Part shown: positions 63,901-64,000 of the stretch, one piece after another
How positions within the stretch are numbered: position 1 is the first letter of the stretch
How the letters are laid out: every line of letters begins with the position of its first letter
Assembly: GCA_032358165.1 (NCBI GenBank)
Contig: JAALGY010000032.1
Coordinates: 2,480,001-2,544,000, forward strand
Origin: Diplosphaera chodatii
Lineage: Eukaryota > Chlorophyta > Trebouxiophyceae > Prasiolales > Stichococcaceae
Length of the DNA: 64,000 bases
Direction: 5' to 3'
Position numbers and translations under genes: made by a program
The notes under the pieces: generated by a model
What the model was told of the DNA's origin: nothing
Database searches by the model: none
What the model saw: the letters and a program-made list of their open reading frames with translations, nothing else

Positions 63901-64000
63901 CGCACGTTGCGGGAGCGAGTGACGAAGCCCAGGAACGCCCTGCGAGTGGCATGACTAAGTCATGGAAACCCATGGACACGATACACATCGGCAACCTACA
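60913..64000 (-). CDS. TIC110: TIC110, plastid inner-envelope import component (5' part off window)
   Basis: C-terminal half of the chloroplast inner-envelope import scaffold. Eleven exons in phase: 63816-63939, 63538-63663, 63238-63391, 63008-63091, 62708-62833, 62471-62565, 62265-62361, 61929-62134, 61596-61745, 61246-61398, 60913-61053. Diagnostic blocks: RNVRNRLDGAKELKKLVYFSNIVV (the family's AKELKK-x-FN-VV segment), GTGNFDPDALLKKLPEDL, then AISLLRQKKLDDTVKSLNNLLACDRALP and SEADSLRQVVSSGSW, ending ADASKFF. Between them is a highly charged Ala/Glu/Lys insert (about 63238-63663), partly coiled-coil-like. The import-motor-facing helical repeats are thus present; the membrane anchors lie beyond 64000. 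All introns resolved here are GT-AG. Confidence 0.92.

Overview
This 64-kb window is nuclear DNA of a green alga, most likely a chlorophyte of the Chlorella/Coccomyxa kind (Trebouxiophyceae); the class is an inference. The evidence is a C-terminal part of TIC110, a plant-type soluble ABC protein (ABCI/CAF16), an algal-type HSP33, a MOT2-like molybdate carrier, N-terminal extensions that look like organelle transit peptides, GC-rich exons with poly-Ala and poly-Gln runs, and very dense short introns (about 70-250 nt) ending in 'tgcag'. Nothing bacterial, viral or CRISPR-like was seen. I rebuilt most genes exon by exon. In every gene described as complete, the exon lengths add up to a whole number of codons and the phases match across each junction.

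Layout, left to right: an FUSC/ALMT-type membrane transporter (-, its 3' end not resolved, possibly off the left edge); a two-copy 0.4-kb tandem repeat; two tandem paralogs of a small double-stranded-RNA-binding protein (-); a CAF16-like ABC ATPase (+); a ~1800-residue low-complexity protein with six NPF motifs and a six-segment membrane domain at its C terminus (+); HSP33 (-); a polypyrimidine-tract-binding protein with three RRMs (-); a SurE phosphatase (+); tRNA dimethylallyltransferase (-); a PepD-type M20 dipeptidase (+); organellar tryptophanyl-tRNA synthetase (-); a MOT2/MFSD5 carrier (+); a cyanobacterial/plastid-type metallophosphatase (-); an odd hairpin-rich insert; a 12.7-kb Furry/MOR2-PAG1 gene (+); a plastid EF-hand membrane protein (-); a single-exon amidase (-); a bromodomain protein (+); and TIC110 (-, running off the right edge).

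There is no operon logic. Neighbours alternate strand, giving short divergent promoters (for example 22910-23607, 27304-27925, 33259-33825, 56332-56801) and short convergent 3' ends (25045-25171, 30935-31091). Several products serve plastids or mitochondria (HSP33, TrpRS, TIC110, the EF-hand protein, probably the metallophosphatase). Others act in RNA biology (PTB, the dsRBD pair, tRNA isopentenylation), trafficking or morphogenesis (Furry, the NPF protein) or chromatin (bromodomain).

The most unusual signals are: six GC-AG introns among about 108 resolved; the tandem dsRBD paralogs with a shared invariant C-terminal tail; the NPF-plus-six-segment protein; HSP33 lacking its first Cys-X-Cys; the intronless amidase with an AmiE-numbered catalytic triad; and the compositionally foreign, hairpin-rich insert at 38.54-39.2 kb.
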